This document shows, piece after piece, positions 21,694 through 32,285 of a stretch of 64,000 nt of DNA. The DNA lies in NCBI GenBank assembly GCA_014529385.2, contig CM043952.1, positions 155,867,057 through 155,931,056 of the forward strand, read 5' to 3'. The position numbers were made by a program, and so were the translations under genes. The notes under the pieces were generated by a model that saw nothing but the letters and a program-made list of their open reading frames with translations, ran no database searches and was not told the origin of the DNA. Each line of letters begins with the position of its first letter. The first letter of the stretch is position 1. This DNA is from Adiantum capillus-veneris (lineage: Eukaryota > Streptophyta > Polypodiopsida > Polypodiales > Pteridaceae).

Positions 21694-22307
21694 TCAGTCA
21701 ATGCATGGAAAATTCAATGTTGTGCAAGGGGAGGGAATAAGCAAGATGCTTATTGGCATTCGACATCGAGGTTTCCTGTTTGTTGTTGATTTGGTTGGCA
21801 CATTTTCTTTGCAAGTAAAATTTATAATTCTACAACTCTCTGCTTGATCGTCTTTCTTGCTACATGCGCTTGGTTTTCCGCTACTGTCGATATGGCCATG
21901 GGTGTCTCCTTTGAGAGAATTGTCGTGGCGGAATTGGCCATAGTCTTTGTCTCTTTTGCTTTCCATTTGTAGCTTTGTTTTGGAGGTTTTTGGAGGTTTA
22001 TGGACACGTTCATGGGCGTCATTGGTGTGATGTTGAACGGCATCCACATAGATCGGTTTTACGGTGTCATATGTAGTGTGTGTCTGCATGCCGATGTTGC
22101 TTGTAGTGAAGGGAGTTCCTGTTGCTTTGGTTTCAGGATCCAAATGCGAGTCGCATTTAATTTTTTACTGAGCATTCTCTTTGGGATCCATATCTTTTTT
22201 ATTCCCTTGGTTTTTGGTTGAACTGTGTTCTCCTTTTGACTTCTTCGGTTGTATTGCATGTATGCCATGTCACCTTTATCCTTTTGCACCCATACTTGTT
22301 TTCGCAT
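21694..22307 (-). pseudogene. Basic tail downstream of the second retropepsin ORF
   Basis: Open minus-strand blocks continue from the retropepsin-like ORF in shifting frames (22307-22059, then 22143-21694). They are rich in Lys, Thr and Gln (MDPETKATGTPFTTSN; QMESKRDKDYGQF) and match no known domain. The position suggests the C-terminal end of a post-integrase protein. Termination is about 110 bp before the second polypurine tract. Confidence 0.45.
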
Positions 22308-22949
22308 GCTGCTTACCTTGTTCCTTTCACTGTGGTTTGTGTTGTTTTATGTATGTAGTGAACATGGTTGGCAGTTCCCTGGTTGGCCGCCATGGGTATT
22401 GTGTTGTACTTTAGTGGCACCCATCCTTTTGGTTCTTTATCTCGTAATTGTGGTGCTGTCATCTGGTTCTTCCGGGGTTGCTGAGCAAAGGCTACCACCT
22501 GTTGTTCTTGTGCATGCTGAATTTTGACTGCATCCAAATTCCAATCTATCTGCATATTATACTCTTTTTGCCAAGGTTGTCCCAACAACATGGGGTGTAG
22601 TGTGCTTTCATCCTCAACCACGTAGCTTGTGTGGGTAAATATATTGATGTATTTGTACATGCAATATAGTCTGGACCAATGTTTTTAGCGAATGTGATGT
22701 ACTACTTTCCAACACTTGTGAGGTAGGATGTAGTTGATCTTTGGGCTTGAGCTGTTTGTATAATTTGTAAGAGATCAGATTTTCTTGAGCTCCTGAATCA
22801 AGCAATGCCGTCGATTCAGCTTGATTGCTACCCACTTTGACTGCAATTATTGGCTCCACTGTGTCTTTACCAAAATTCGTTAGTCGAATAGCATTTATTC
22901 GCAACGGTGATCCACATTGTTGTTGTTGTCGTAGAATCCTTCTTTTCAC
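22308..22949 (-). pseudogene. Second retropepsin-like domain, downstream of integrase
   Basis: The minus-strand frame from 22949 reads EPIIAVKVGSNQAESTALLD and SGAQENLISYKLYKQLKP, with an intact catalytic D-S-G near 22799. After a frameshift the frame from 22660 reads STLHPMLLGQPWQKEYNMQI and DWNLDAVKI, the usual C-terminal LLGxPW...IDW signature of plant retropepsins. Spacing between the two motifs (about 70 residues) fits the family. The ORF overlaps the end of the integrase ORF in another frame, so it was probably part of the same polyprotein before frameshifts. The canonical protease of this element lies upstream of RT at 34787-35250, making this a second copy in an unusual position. It could also be a clipped gene captured by the element. 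Confidence 0.7.
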
Positions 22950-23558
22950 AACTGCGTTCTTTTGCTTCTGCTTGGGCCTCTTCTCGTACCCTCTCTTTCT
23001 CCTTCATCCGTTGTTTTTCTTGATGGATTTTTTGAAGCATATACTGTGTTAGTGGTAAATGATTTTTTTTTAATCGACACCTACTAATCCAATTTGGAAT
23101 TTCTTCTCCTGCTAATGTAGCAAGTTTGATAGCTCCACTTTGTGATAAGTCACTAATCACAAAGGGTCCCATCCCTCGCTTTTTAAGTTTTTTGGCATAT
23201 TGCTTCAAGGTATAAATAAGTACATAATCACCTGTTCTGAACTCTTTCGTGCGCACATGCTTGTCAAAAAACTCTTTTTGTCTTCTCTTTTTAGCATAGA
23301 TCGAAGGTACAGCTCTCAATCAAAGTTCATCTAGCTTTTCAAGATCATCTATTCTTGAAGAGAGGTCATGCCCTGTCCATTCCAAGCGTTTCGCTACTCG
23401 TAGAGTTGGAACTAAAAACTCTATGGACAATATAGCGTTTAGACCAAAAACCATGTTGTACGGTGTCGTTCCGATTGATGTTTTGTAAGCTACCCTGTAT
23501 GCCCATAGTGTTGAGTGTAACTGTTGATCCCAGTCTGTCCTTGACTCTGATACAATTT
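22867..23558 (-). pseudogene. Integrase C-terminal part of the outer gag-pol (left of element B)
   Basis: This continues the integrase of 31171-31575 across element B. From the B junction the minus strand reads TKIVSESRTDWDQQLHSTLW, AYRVAYKTSIGTTPYNMVFG, then after a stop near 23320 AVPSIYAKKRRQKEFFDKHV, GDYVLIYTLKQYAKKLKKRG and GMGPFVISDLSQSGAIKLAT, the GPF/Y module of gypsy integrases. A Lys/Glu-rich tail (IHQEKQRMKEKERVREEAQ) follows and leads into the second retropepsin ORF in another frame. The reading frame fits across the insertion once one copy of the TSD TAGTC is removed. Confidence 0.85.
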
Positions 23559-23563
23559 TAGTC

Positions 23564-24230
23564 TGTTACGAGACTGGGCACCCTCCTGTTGTAGTGGTTA
23601 GCTGCAATTGGGATAGCTTGGCGTAATGGTTAATTATGTGCTGTCTATTTATTTTACTAATTGAGTTGATGATGATTTTATAGAGTGGAATGCGGGGAGT
23701 TGACGAAGAGGCGACGGCAATTACTCTTGGCCATTTTATATTTGCACAGTTTCTTAGAACATCATTTCAATAAGCCACTATGGCTCTGTAAATAGTTGTA
23801 GTGGGAACTCCCCTTATGGGTCATGCAAGAACTAATGATCTTCACTCATTTGCAAAAGTAAAGTGGTTGTAAAAGAGGAGCCTCAATTTTTGGCACCTTA
23901 AATTCAAAGTAATATATTAAATACCAACTCCACAAGAGAGGTGCCGTGGAGTTTGGGGCTAGATTTAGGCCTTTCTCTTGCAGATTCTCTTCTCTACTCT
24001 CTTAAGCTATGGTTATTTTGCTGTGTACTCTCTAATCTAGTCTCCATCTCTTACACTCTCTTACAAGTTTGTCTATGTCAATTCTATGTTTACTGTGTGT
24101 GTGTGTGTCATAGTCTAGGTGAGTGTGTGTGTGCTTGGAAATTGGAAGAAGAGGTGGACAGTTTGATGGTGATGGCTTGAAAGCTTGTGTTGAGTATTCT
24201 AAGCGGTCGATCTCCCCTCTTCTCCCAATA
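23564..24230 (+). repeat. 5' LTR of element B
   Basis: The LTR starts TGTTACGAGACTGGG and ends TTCTCCCAATA (CCCAACA in the partner). It contains a short GT run at about 24095-24108. Confidence 0.95.
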
Positions 24231-24231
24231 G

Positions 24232-24243
24232 TGGTATCAGAGC
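24232..24243 (+). promoter_or_regulatory. Primer binding site of element B
   Basis: TGGTATCAGAGC lies one base after the 5' LTR. Confidence 0.95.
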
Positions 24244-25660
24244 GTACAGGTTCGGTTGAATTGGCATCAGATTTCAATATCAAGGAGGGACTTTTCGATT
24301 CGACAAACTCGATTTCTCAAATTATCGAATTTGCAAGTCAAATCTTCTTGGTCATAATTTCGAAGCTTAATGGGCATTTGAATTCAAATTTATAGGAGCA
24401 AATTACGAAATTGCAGCACCAAGTTTGCAATATCAAGGCTTACCTGACGACTAATTGGCAATCGGCTAATTATTTCTACTCATCGACAATCGAAATTGGT
24501 ATGGCAAGCTTAAAAATTCAATTCTTTGGCTAACTCTCGTGGATTGTGGGAAAGGAAATAGCAATTAGGAATTCGGATCTAAACTCCTTCACAGCAAGGA
24601 AAGGGAGAGCAAGAATTGAAGGAAACAAGGCAATCGAGTCATGTCGTGATTCGGCTTGTCAATGCGAAGCGGCATCGGGAGGCGTAAGAGAAGGCAAGGA
24701 AGACATTGAGGAAAGTCTGTGTGAATCCCTGATTACACACAAAAACCCCCCTCTGTCGACCTCCACCAAAACCCACCTTATTAACCCCAATAGGGGCGCC
24801 TTGGTCTGCTGGTCACTTCGTCCTCCTTCCCCGCATCCTAGAACGGCTTCTGTACGACACCAGAGCTCCAACATCCATCAACGATGTCTCCCTCGCTGCC
24901 TGCAGTCTATTTTCAGTTTTTTTTACACTTTATGCTCTCAATATAGTGTCCTCATGCAAAGTGAGTTCCCACTGGATAGTCCAGGGCCGCCCATTGCAGG
25001 CATTGTTTTATAAAAACACAAAAAAAAGAGGCAAAAGACCCATTTATTTATGCAATCAGTCTTCCCTTGTTCCTCAACAAAAAACAAAAAAAAAGTGGTC
25101 AGTTGCGTACCAAGCATTAAAGCAATTGACAGGTTTTGTTCCTCATTTTCAAAAATCCCTCGATTAACTACCCACTTCATACAAACCTCGCAGACGAAAG
25201 GCCGTCAACCCCACTCTTTGCCCTTTTTACGCTCACAGTCATAATTCAAAAAGGGGGGCATCTTCAATCGACGTACAGACACCAGTTCAATGACCTTTGG
25301 CTTTATGTCTCACGAAAGCCGTTTCTATTCATTCAAGCTACGATAAACCTTCCCTTTTGTTACCAACTGACTGCCGTTAATTTTGGGACTAAGGGGGACT
25401 GGACGTTGTAAAATTCAACTGGCTCGGTGACGCACCGTCGGACTGTCTATTCTCTGGCAATTTCCTAGCGCATCGCCATTCTGGACTGGATGCCACCGCT
25501 CGTTCTCAGCTAAGTACATTACATTTTTGTTATTTATTTTATTTTATTCCGCATATTGCATCTGCGAATACCACCAAATAGCCTTTTTAAGCATTACCTT
25601 TTAATTATTTATTAAAAAAAAAACCAAAAAAAAGGAAAAGAAAAAGAAAAGCACGCAATC
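24244..25660 (+). other. Leader of element B
   Basis: About 1.4 kb between primer binding site and gag start with only short, unconserved ORFs. No domain is recognised. The last 60 bases before gag are A-rich (AAAAAAACCAAAAAAAAGG). Confidence 0.6.
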
Positions 25661-26672
25661 ATGGCACATCTTCCTCATGCCCCCACGATTGCAGAGCAAC
25701 TTCAAAATTTACAGCAGCACTCACATATGAACGCATGTGAAGGCAAGAACTTGAAGATAAATTATTGCATTCTGCACGCACCGAATCTGCACCGACACCC
25801 AAGAAAAACAAAATTAGCAGAAAAGCCTTCACTTTCAAAGATTTTGATGGCACTAAAGATGCTAGCACGGTTCTAGCATGGGTTAGTCAACTAGATGACT
25901 ATTTTCATGATGAATACTTTCCCGAGCGTGAAATGGTAAAGTGTGCATCCAATCATCTCACTAGCAGTGCTACATTGTGGTGGAACGCCACCAAACAACA
26001 TGGAAGAAGACCACGCACATGGAATGCATTTAAAAAAGTATTTTTACCCCAATTTTTGCCCACAGAGTACAAAGCTAAAGCACGACGTCAATGGGATTTA
26101 ATTCGACAGGGTAGAAATGAAGATGTACAGGGTTACACTGACCATTTTTGGAATTGTCTAATTCAATTGCAAGCTATTGAACATGTTAGTCGCAGGAAAT
26201 TGAAGCGAAAGTACATATCAGGCTTGGTACAACAAATTAGTGTTGAGGTAGATATGTTCGAACCAGATTCTCTGTCAAAGGCCATTAACTTGGCTCTCAA
26301 CGCGGAAAAGAAGAAAGGTGGACATTCCTCTCACACTGATCAACCTGCTAACACTAACCACAACAAGAGACCTCCTTTTTCTCCTAACTTTGACAAAAGT
26401 AAACACCAAAGCCGTACCTTTTTCAAAAGATGAAGATTGACAATCCTCCTACCACTGCTCAACCTCATACGAGCAACAACCACAACAACACTCAGCAACG
26501 AGGCAACCAACATCCTTTCAACCAGCATTCTCCTCCAAATTCTAATGGTAACAAAAAGGTGAAGTGTTTTAAATGCTTTCAATATGGTCACTATGCAGAC
26601 AAGTGCCCAAATGGTCATGCTAAGGGCAATGGTCAATCCAGTAGCCATTCCAATGGACTCAACAGAAATTAA
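25661..26672 (+). pseudogene. Element B gag, frameshifted
   Basis: Translation should begin at ATG 25661 (MAHLPHAPTIAEQLQNLQQ). A frameshift near 25740 moves the reading to the frame holding the retrotransposon Gag domain (FTFKDFDGTKDASTVLAWVS, DYFHDEYFPEREMVKCASNH, ATLWWNATKQHGRRPRTWNA). It ends at a stop at 26431-26433. A second frame change leads to the nucleocapsid-like region with a complete CX2CX4HX4C zinc knuckle, CFKCFQYGHYADKC, near 26565. Gag forms the particle and binds RNA; this copy cannot make a full-length protein. Confidence 0.85.
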
Positions 26673-26753
26673 AATAAAAAACCCTTCAACAACAACCGCC
26701 CCAATGGAGCTACTCTTAACCTCATCGAAGATGCTATACCTGACGACAACGAA

Positions 26754-29700
26754 GTGGAAGTTAACTACAGTGAGGGATATGATCCTGAATATGATAACGA
26801 TGACAACCCATCCTCAAGTACTCCTATATCTCCTCACACTTTGTTTAAGGTGCAAGGCTCTGCTAAGGGTGAAAATGTCACCATTCTGCTAGATGATGGT
26901 AGTAGCCATGATTTCATTTCCACACGACTGGCACAACAACTATCACTCTGTGAAATCTCATCACCTCATAAGGTCAAAACTGTTTTTAATAATCAATGTT
27001 TTAATTGTAAAACTCAAGTCACTGTTTGCATTGGTGAATTCACACAAGCACGTACATTTTTGGTAGCACCATTACATGGTCTTGATATGATTTTGGGAAT
27101 GCCATTTCGTCATGAATTTGACCCGTTGATTAATTATAAAACACGTACAATGTCTCTCACTCATAATAATAAAACTTTCTCCATCCAAGCAACACTGGCA
27201 CAACAAAAATTTCCACTTCTCTCTCACACTCAAGCCAAACGGGCAATTCGAAAACAGGGGAAAACATATCTAGTCTTGGTAAATCAAATTGTTGCTGAAA
27301 CTGAAACTTCACGTAATTCCACACATGTTGAATTTCTCTCACAATTTAAAGATTGTTTCATGCATGATCTGCCACCTGGAATTCCACCATCATGCCCCGA
27401 AGACCACAAAATTGACATCATATCGGGTAGCGAACCTCCTTGTAGAGCACCTTATCGTGTAAATCCTACCGCACACAGGGAAATACAAACTCAAATCACT
27501 GATTTACTTGACCGAGGCTTAATCCGACCTAGTAGTTCACCATACGGAGCTCCAGTACTTCTTGTCAAGAAGAAAAATAGAACCTTTCGTATGTGTATCG
27601 ACTACAGGGCTTTAAACAAGATCACCATTAGGAATAGGTTTCCTATTCCTAGAGTGGATGACCTATTAGACAAACTGAAAGGGGCACACATCTTTAGCAA
27701 AAATTGACCTTAAATCAGGGTATCACCAAGTCAAAATGTTTGAACATGATATCTACAAAACTGCTTTCAAAACACAAACTGGACACTATGAATTTCTTGT
27801 CATGCCATTTGGTTTGACAAATGCACCAGCTACATTCACACGCGTGATGAATTGCATTTTCATTGACCATCAAGATTTTGTGATTGTATTTTTTGATGAC
27901 ATTTTGGTATTCAGTAAATCTGAAGCAGAGCATAAGTAGCATTTAACACGTGTATTTGATCTGCTTGCACAAAATCACTTGTATTTGAATCCTGAAAAAA
28001 GTTCATTTTTCCAATCTGAAATTGAATATTTGCGACATATTGTATCGGGTAAGGGAATACATGTCGATCCAAAGAAAATTTAAGCCATTCAATCCTGACC
28101 TAGACCCAAAAACTTGCATGAGCTACGATCTTTTATTGGTCTTTGTAGCTATTACAGGAAATTTGTTCGTAATTTTACTTACAAAGAACATTATTTGACT
28201 CTCTTGTTGAAGAAAAACACGCCTTATGAATGGACTGATTTGCAAGAAAGCTCATTTAATGCACTTAAACATGCTTTGACTAATGCACCTGTATTGCAAT
28301 TGCCTGATTTTGAAAGACCATTCTTTGTGGTAGTCACTGATGCTAGTGGAAAAGGTATCGGTGCAGTCCTTATGCAAGATAGCCATCCAATTGCTTTCGA
28401 AAGTCGTAAATTCAAACCATCTGAAACAAAGTTCAGTACTTATGACAAAGAGTTGACTGCTGTGGTATATGCATTGAAAATCTGGAAACACTACGTAATG
28501 GGTACTGACTTGATCATTAAAACTGATCAACAAAGTATCAAATATTTACTTTCTCAGCCCTTAATAGATGATAGACATATTAAGTGGTCCGCTTTTATTC
28601 AAAGTTTCCAGCCCAACATTCAATACCAACCTGGTAAAGAAAACGTTGTAGCTGATGCTTTGAGTAGAAGACCCTCACTTAATCATCTATCAATCATTAC
28701 GGGAACTTCCTTTGACACTATGCCTGGCACTTATGCACATGATGATGACTTCAAAACGACATGGTTGCACATGCTTGATAATTCTGTACACACATTTCTT
28801 GAATACACTATTCAAGAAAACTTCCTTTATTTCAAACAAAAATTGTGTGTGACTAAACCTTTTCGTACATTAATTATTGAAGAATTGCACAAACCACCTT
28901 ATGCTAGACATGGAGGATTTGCTGCAATTTTTCAAAATTTATGTCATGATTTCTATTGGCCTACTATGAGAATGGATGTTAAATAGTATGTTTCAACTTG
29001 TTTGATTTGTCAAAACATCAAAGCAGCTACAGGTAAGAAATTGGGACTTTTATACCCTCTCCCCATTCCTGAAAGACCTTGGGAACATATTTCCATGGAT
29101 TTTGTTACTGGTTTCCCACTCACAACACACAAACATGACATGATATGGACTATTATTGATTGTTTCTCTAAAAAAGCGTACTTTGTTCCATGTAAGAAAA
29201 CACTCACAGCACATCAAGCTGCAGTTTTGTTTCTGAAGACTGTTTTTCCACATCATGGTTTGCCTAAAGTGATTATTTCTGATCGAGACTCAAAATTTTG
29301 TAGTGCTTTTTGGACTACTATATTTGAAAATCTTGGCACTACACTTGACTTCACTTCTGCATTTCATCCTGAATCTAATGGTCAAACCGAAGTCACCAAC
29401 CACACTATTATTGACTTATTGAAAGCTTATGTTTCCTCTCAACCTAAGAAATGGGATGACTACCTACATATTCTGCAATTTTCATACAACAACACCACTC
29501 ACACTTCCACGGGTAAATCTCCCTTTAAAATTGTATATGGTCACTCACTCCCTACTCCTGCTTCACGTCTTTCTAATGTTGTGCCTGTCGCTCATGATTT
29601 CACTACTGACTTTCATGATATTTATGCAAGTGTGCATTCTGCCATTAAACACTCACAAGAACTTTACACCAAGCATACTAACAAGCACCTCAAGACACAC

Positions 29701-30400
29701 CAATTCAAAGAAGGTGATCATGTTTTACTTCGTATCGAAAAACGAAGGATCAAAAGTGTTGATACTAATGTCTTTGTTAAGCTTGCTCCTCGTTTTTATG
29801 GACCATTCAAAATTTCAGTTGTCATTAATGATGTTTCTTTTTGTTTAGACCTACCTGCACATTGGTACATTCACAACGCCTTTCACATTAGTCTTTTACG
29901 CCCATTCCGAGGACCCCTACCTACATACCACATTTATGAAGACCCACCTTCACTTGTAGACCAAGAAGAGCAACTCATCCCTAATAAAATAGTTGACCAT
30001 GAAACCACCACTATACGCACTGGAATGGTTTATAACCGTTACCTTTTGACCATTCAAAATTTCAGTTGTCATTAATGATGTTTCTTTTCGTTTAGACCTA
30101 CCTGCACATTGGCACATTCACAACGCCTTTCACATTAGTCTTTTACGCCCATTCCGAGGACCCCTACCTACATACCACATTTATGAAGACCCACCTTCAC
30201 TTGTAGACCAAGAAGAGCAACTCATCCCTAATAAAATAGTTGACCATGAAACCACCACTATACGCACTGGAATGGTTTATAACCGTTACCTTTTGACTTT
30301 CAAGGGCCACCCTAGAGAGGATCCCAAATGGATGCCTGAAAAGTTTTTTCGCAAATTTCCTGACCTTCTCCACACTTTCCATCACTCACGGTCCAGTTGA
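26754..30400 (+). pseudogene. Element B pol: protease, RT, RNase H, integrase
   Basis: Protease ([20 protein letters not shown], catalytic D-D-G instead of D-S/T-G) and the RT N-terminus ([40 protein letters not shown]) are in one frame to 27707. After a frameshift come [17 protein letters not shown] and the catalytic [10 protein letters not shown]. RNase H has VTDASGKGIGAVL, YDKELTAVVYALK, TDQQSIKYLL and VADALSRRP. The integrase zinc finger reads HGGFAAIFQNLCHDFYWPTM..CLICQ, and the core has ISMDFVTGF, VIISDRDSKFCSAFW and HPESNGQTEVTN with D, D and E present. In-frame stops occur at about 27938, 28081, 28099 and 28984. A 247-bp tandem duplication (from 29801 and 30048) scrambles the C-terminal module before FKGHPREDPKWMPEKF. 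Confidence 0.9.
29801..30294 (+). repeat. 247-bp tandem duplication in element B pol
   Basis: The block beginning GACCATTCAAAATTTCAGTT (29801) recurs at 30048 with very few changes and covers the end of integrase. Since 247 is not a multiple of three, it shifts the frame and creates a premature stop at about 30073. Confidence 0.9.
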
Positions 30401-30448
30401 TTTCTCTATTGAGCAACTGAGGACAGTTTCTATCCCTGGTGGGAGGGA

Positions 30449-30987
30449 TGTTACGAGACTTGGCACCCTCCTATTGTAGTGGTTAGCTGCAATTGGGATA
30501 GCTGGGCGTAATGGTTAATTATGTGCTGTCTATTTATTTTACTAATTGAGTTGATGATGATTTTGTAGAGTGGAATGCGGGGAGTTGACGAAGAGGCGAC
30601 GGCAATTACTCTTGGCCATTTTATATTTGCACAGTTTCTTAGAACATCATTTCAATAAGCCACTATGGCTCTGTAAATAGTTGTGGTGGGAACTCCCCTT
30701 ATGGGTCATGCAAGAACTAATGATCTTCACTCATTTGAAAAAGTACAGTGGTTGTAAAAGAGGAGCCTCAATTTTTGGCACCTTAAACTCAAAGTAATAT
30801 ATTAAATACCAACTCCACAAGAGAGGTGCCGTGGAGTTTGGGGCTAGATTTAGGATTTTCTCTTGCAGATTCTCTTCTCTACTCTCTTAAGCTATGGTTA
30901 TTTTGTTGTGTACTCTCTAATCTAGTCTCCATCTCTTACACCTCTCTTACACTCTCTTACAAGTTTGTCTATGTCAATTCTATGTTT

Positions 30988-31045
<58 letters not shown>

Positions 31046-31165
31046 ATAGTCTAGGTGAGTGTGTGTGCTTGGAAATTGGAAGAAGAGGTGGACAGTTTGA
31101 TGGTGATGGCTTGAAAGCTTGTGTTGAATATTCTAAGCGGTCGATCTTCCCCTCTTCTCCCAACA
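30449..31165 (+). repeat. 3' LTR of element B
   Basis: It starts TGTTACGAGACTTGG after the purine tract and ends CCCAACA before the TSD TAGTC. It carries (GT)27 at 30991-31044 where the 5' LTR has about seven repeats. Confidence 0.95.
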
Positions 31166-31170
31166 TAGTC

Positions 31171-31710
31171 AGAACAGTGCATAGTGTTTTATATGTGGCC
31201 TCAACTTGTTCATTTTCTTGTGGATGATATGGAGCAGATTTTCTATGTATGACCATGAATTCCTCTAGCAAATTTCAATGACTTCATTAAGAAAATGTGT
31301 TCCTCGATCACTGACAATTTCTATTGGTAATCCGTATCGTACAAAGACATTCTCATATAAAAATTGCCCAGTGGTTCTTGCATCCACTTTTTGTGTTGCC
31401 TTGGCTTCTGCCCATTTTGTGAGATAGTCCGTAGCCGCAATGATATATTGGGTATGGATGTGATATGCAGGGGGTGAAATAGGCCCCACAAAATCAATGC
31501 CCCATTTTGCAAATGCCCTTGCTCCCATCATTGGCAGTAGTGGCATCTCATCTCTCTTTATCGGCACCTTGGTGCACTGACATGCGTCACAATGCTTTAC
31601 AAACTCCTCAACATCCATATGCAATGTAGGCCACCATATTCCTGCGGTTAAGACAATTTTTGCCGTCTTATCACCTGAAAAATGGCCTCCACTTATTCCT
31701 GCATGTGTGT
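31171..31710 (-). pseudogene. Integrase zinc finger and core of the outer gag-pol (right of element B)
   Basis: On the minus strand the second zinc-binding module (HAGISGGHFSGDKTAKIVL, AGIWWPTLHMDVEEFVKHC, DACQ) is followed by the integrase core: AKWGIDFVGPISPP (first D), YGLPIEIVSDRGTHFLNEVI (second D) and SAPYHPQENEQVEATYKTL (E). The DDE triad is complete. The ORF is cut by element B between LCTVLT and its continuation at 23558. Some frame changes (near 31620 and 31265) are present. Confidence 0.88.
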
Positions 31711-32285
31711 TCTAGAATCAGCAGCTATTCGTTTTCACTTGCACAGATTCTAAGTTGATTGTCCTTCCCTCGCTTATAGAGTTGATTCCCAATTAAATTA
31801 AAGTCGCGAGCCTCTAGCTCTATAGACCTTTTCCACGCTTTTGTTATGTTTTCAAGAAATTTCCTTGTTGTTAAGAAATCTATAATATATTGACTCCATG
31901 AAGGTGCAATGTTTACCTGAAACAATGTCGCATGATCCACCGGTCGTTTGGCACTACATATAGTACAATTGTTAACATAAGCATGTGTGTCAGCATACAT
32001 AGTTGGCCAGTAAACCCCTAATTGTTTCAGTCTTTGGGGTGTTTTCATTATTGAACAATGAAATGCACAATCCTGGACGTGTGCTTCTTCAAGATAACAC
32101 TCGAATTCCTAAAGATTTATACATAATCGTAGAAGTTGGTCCGAGCCTAGATGATACAGTCGTCCTGCAATCAGCTGGAAGTTTTTTGTTTGTCGAATTG
32201 TTTGTTGTTTGGATCTGTCTTCCTTGTTATCAAATCTACCTCCAAAGGAAAGAAAGCTAAGAATTTCCTGAGACCATTTGGGTAT
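31711..32285 (-). pseudogene. First integrase-type zinc-binding module of the outer pol, duplicated
   Basis: Between RNase H and the standard integrase finger lies an extra copy of the module. Unit 1 (from about 32285) has IPKWSQEILSFLSF, FQLIAGRLYHLGSDQLLRLC, then EAHVQDCAFHC..GVYWPTMYADTHAYVNNCTIC. Unit 2 (from about 31907) has APSWSQYIIDFL, FNLIGNQLYKRGKDNQLRIC and then the finger at 31575-31710. Both units share the WSQxI start, the F-LI-x-LY-x-G-x-D-x2-LR-x-C segment and an HX..HX..CX2C finger, so this is an internal duplication of about 120-130 residues. Both have frame interruptions now. Confidence 0.75.

Larger units (their letters stand above)
23564..31165 (+). mobile_element. Element B: Ty3/gypsy retrotransposon
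   Basis: A 7,602-bp plus-strand element with LTRs 23564-24230 and 30449-31165. The 5-bp duplication TAGTC flanks it at 23559-23563 and 31166-31170. A tRNA-Met primer binding site follows the 5' LTR and the purine tract GGTGGGAGGGA (30438-30448) precedes the 3' LTR. It encodes gag, protease, RT, RNase H and integrase with several stops and frameshifts. It inserted into the minus-strand integrase ORF of the outer element. The LTRs differ mainly by substitutions at a few percent of sites and by a GT microsatellite. Confidence 0.95.

Noticed and set aside
22313-22949. Whether the retropepsin-like blocks were chance ORFs
   Set aside because: Both D-S-G and LLGxPW..IDW signatures occur in order and at family spacing on the same strand, so a real domain is more likely. 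It was kept as a feature.
30826-31227. Plus-strand ORF with a Cys-Val repeat
   Set aside because: Translation of the GT microsatellite in the 3' LTR of element B.
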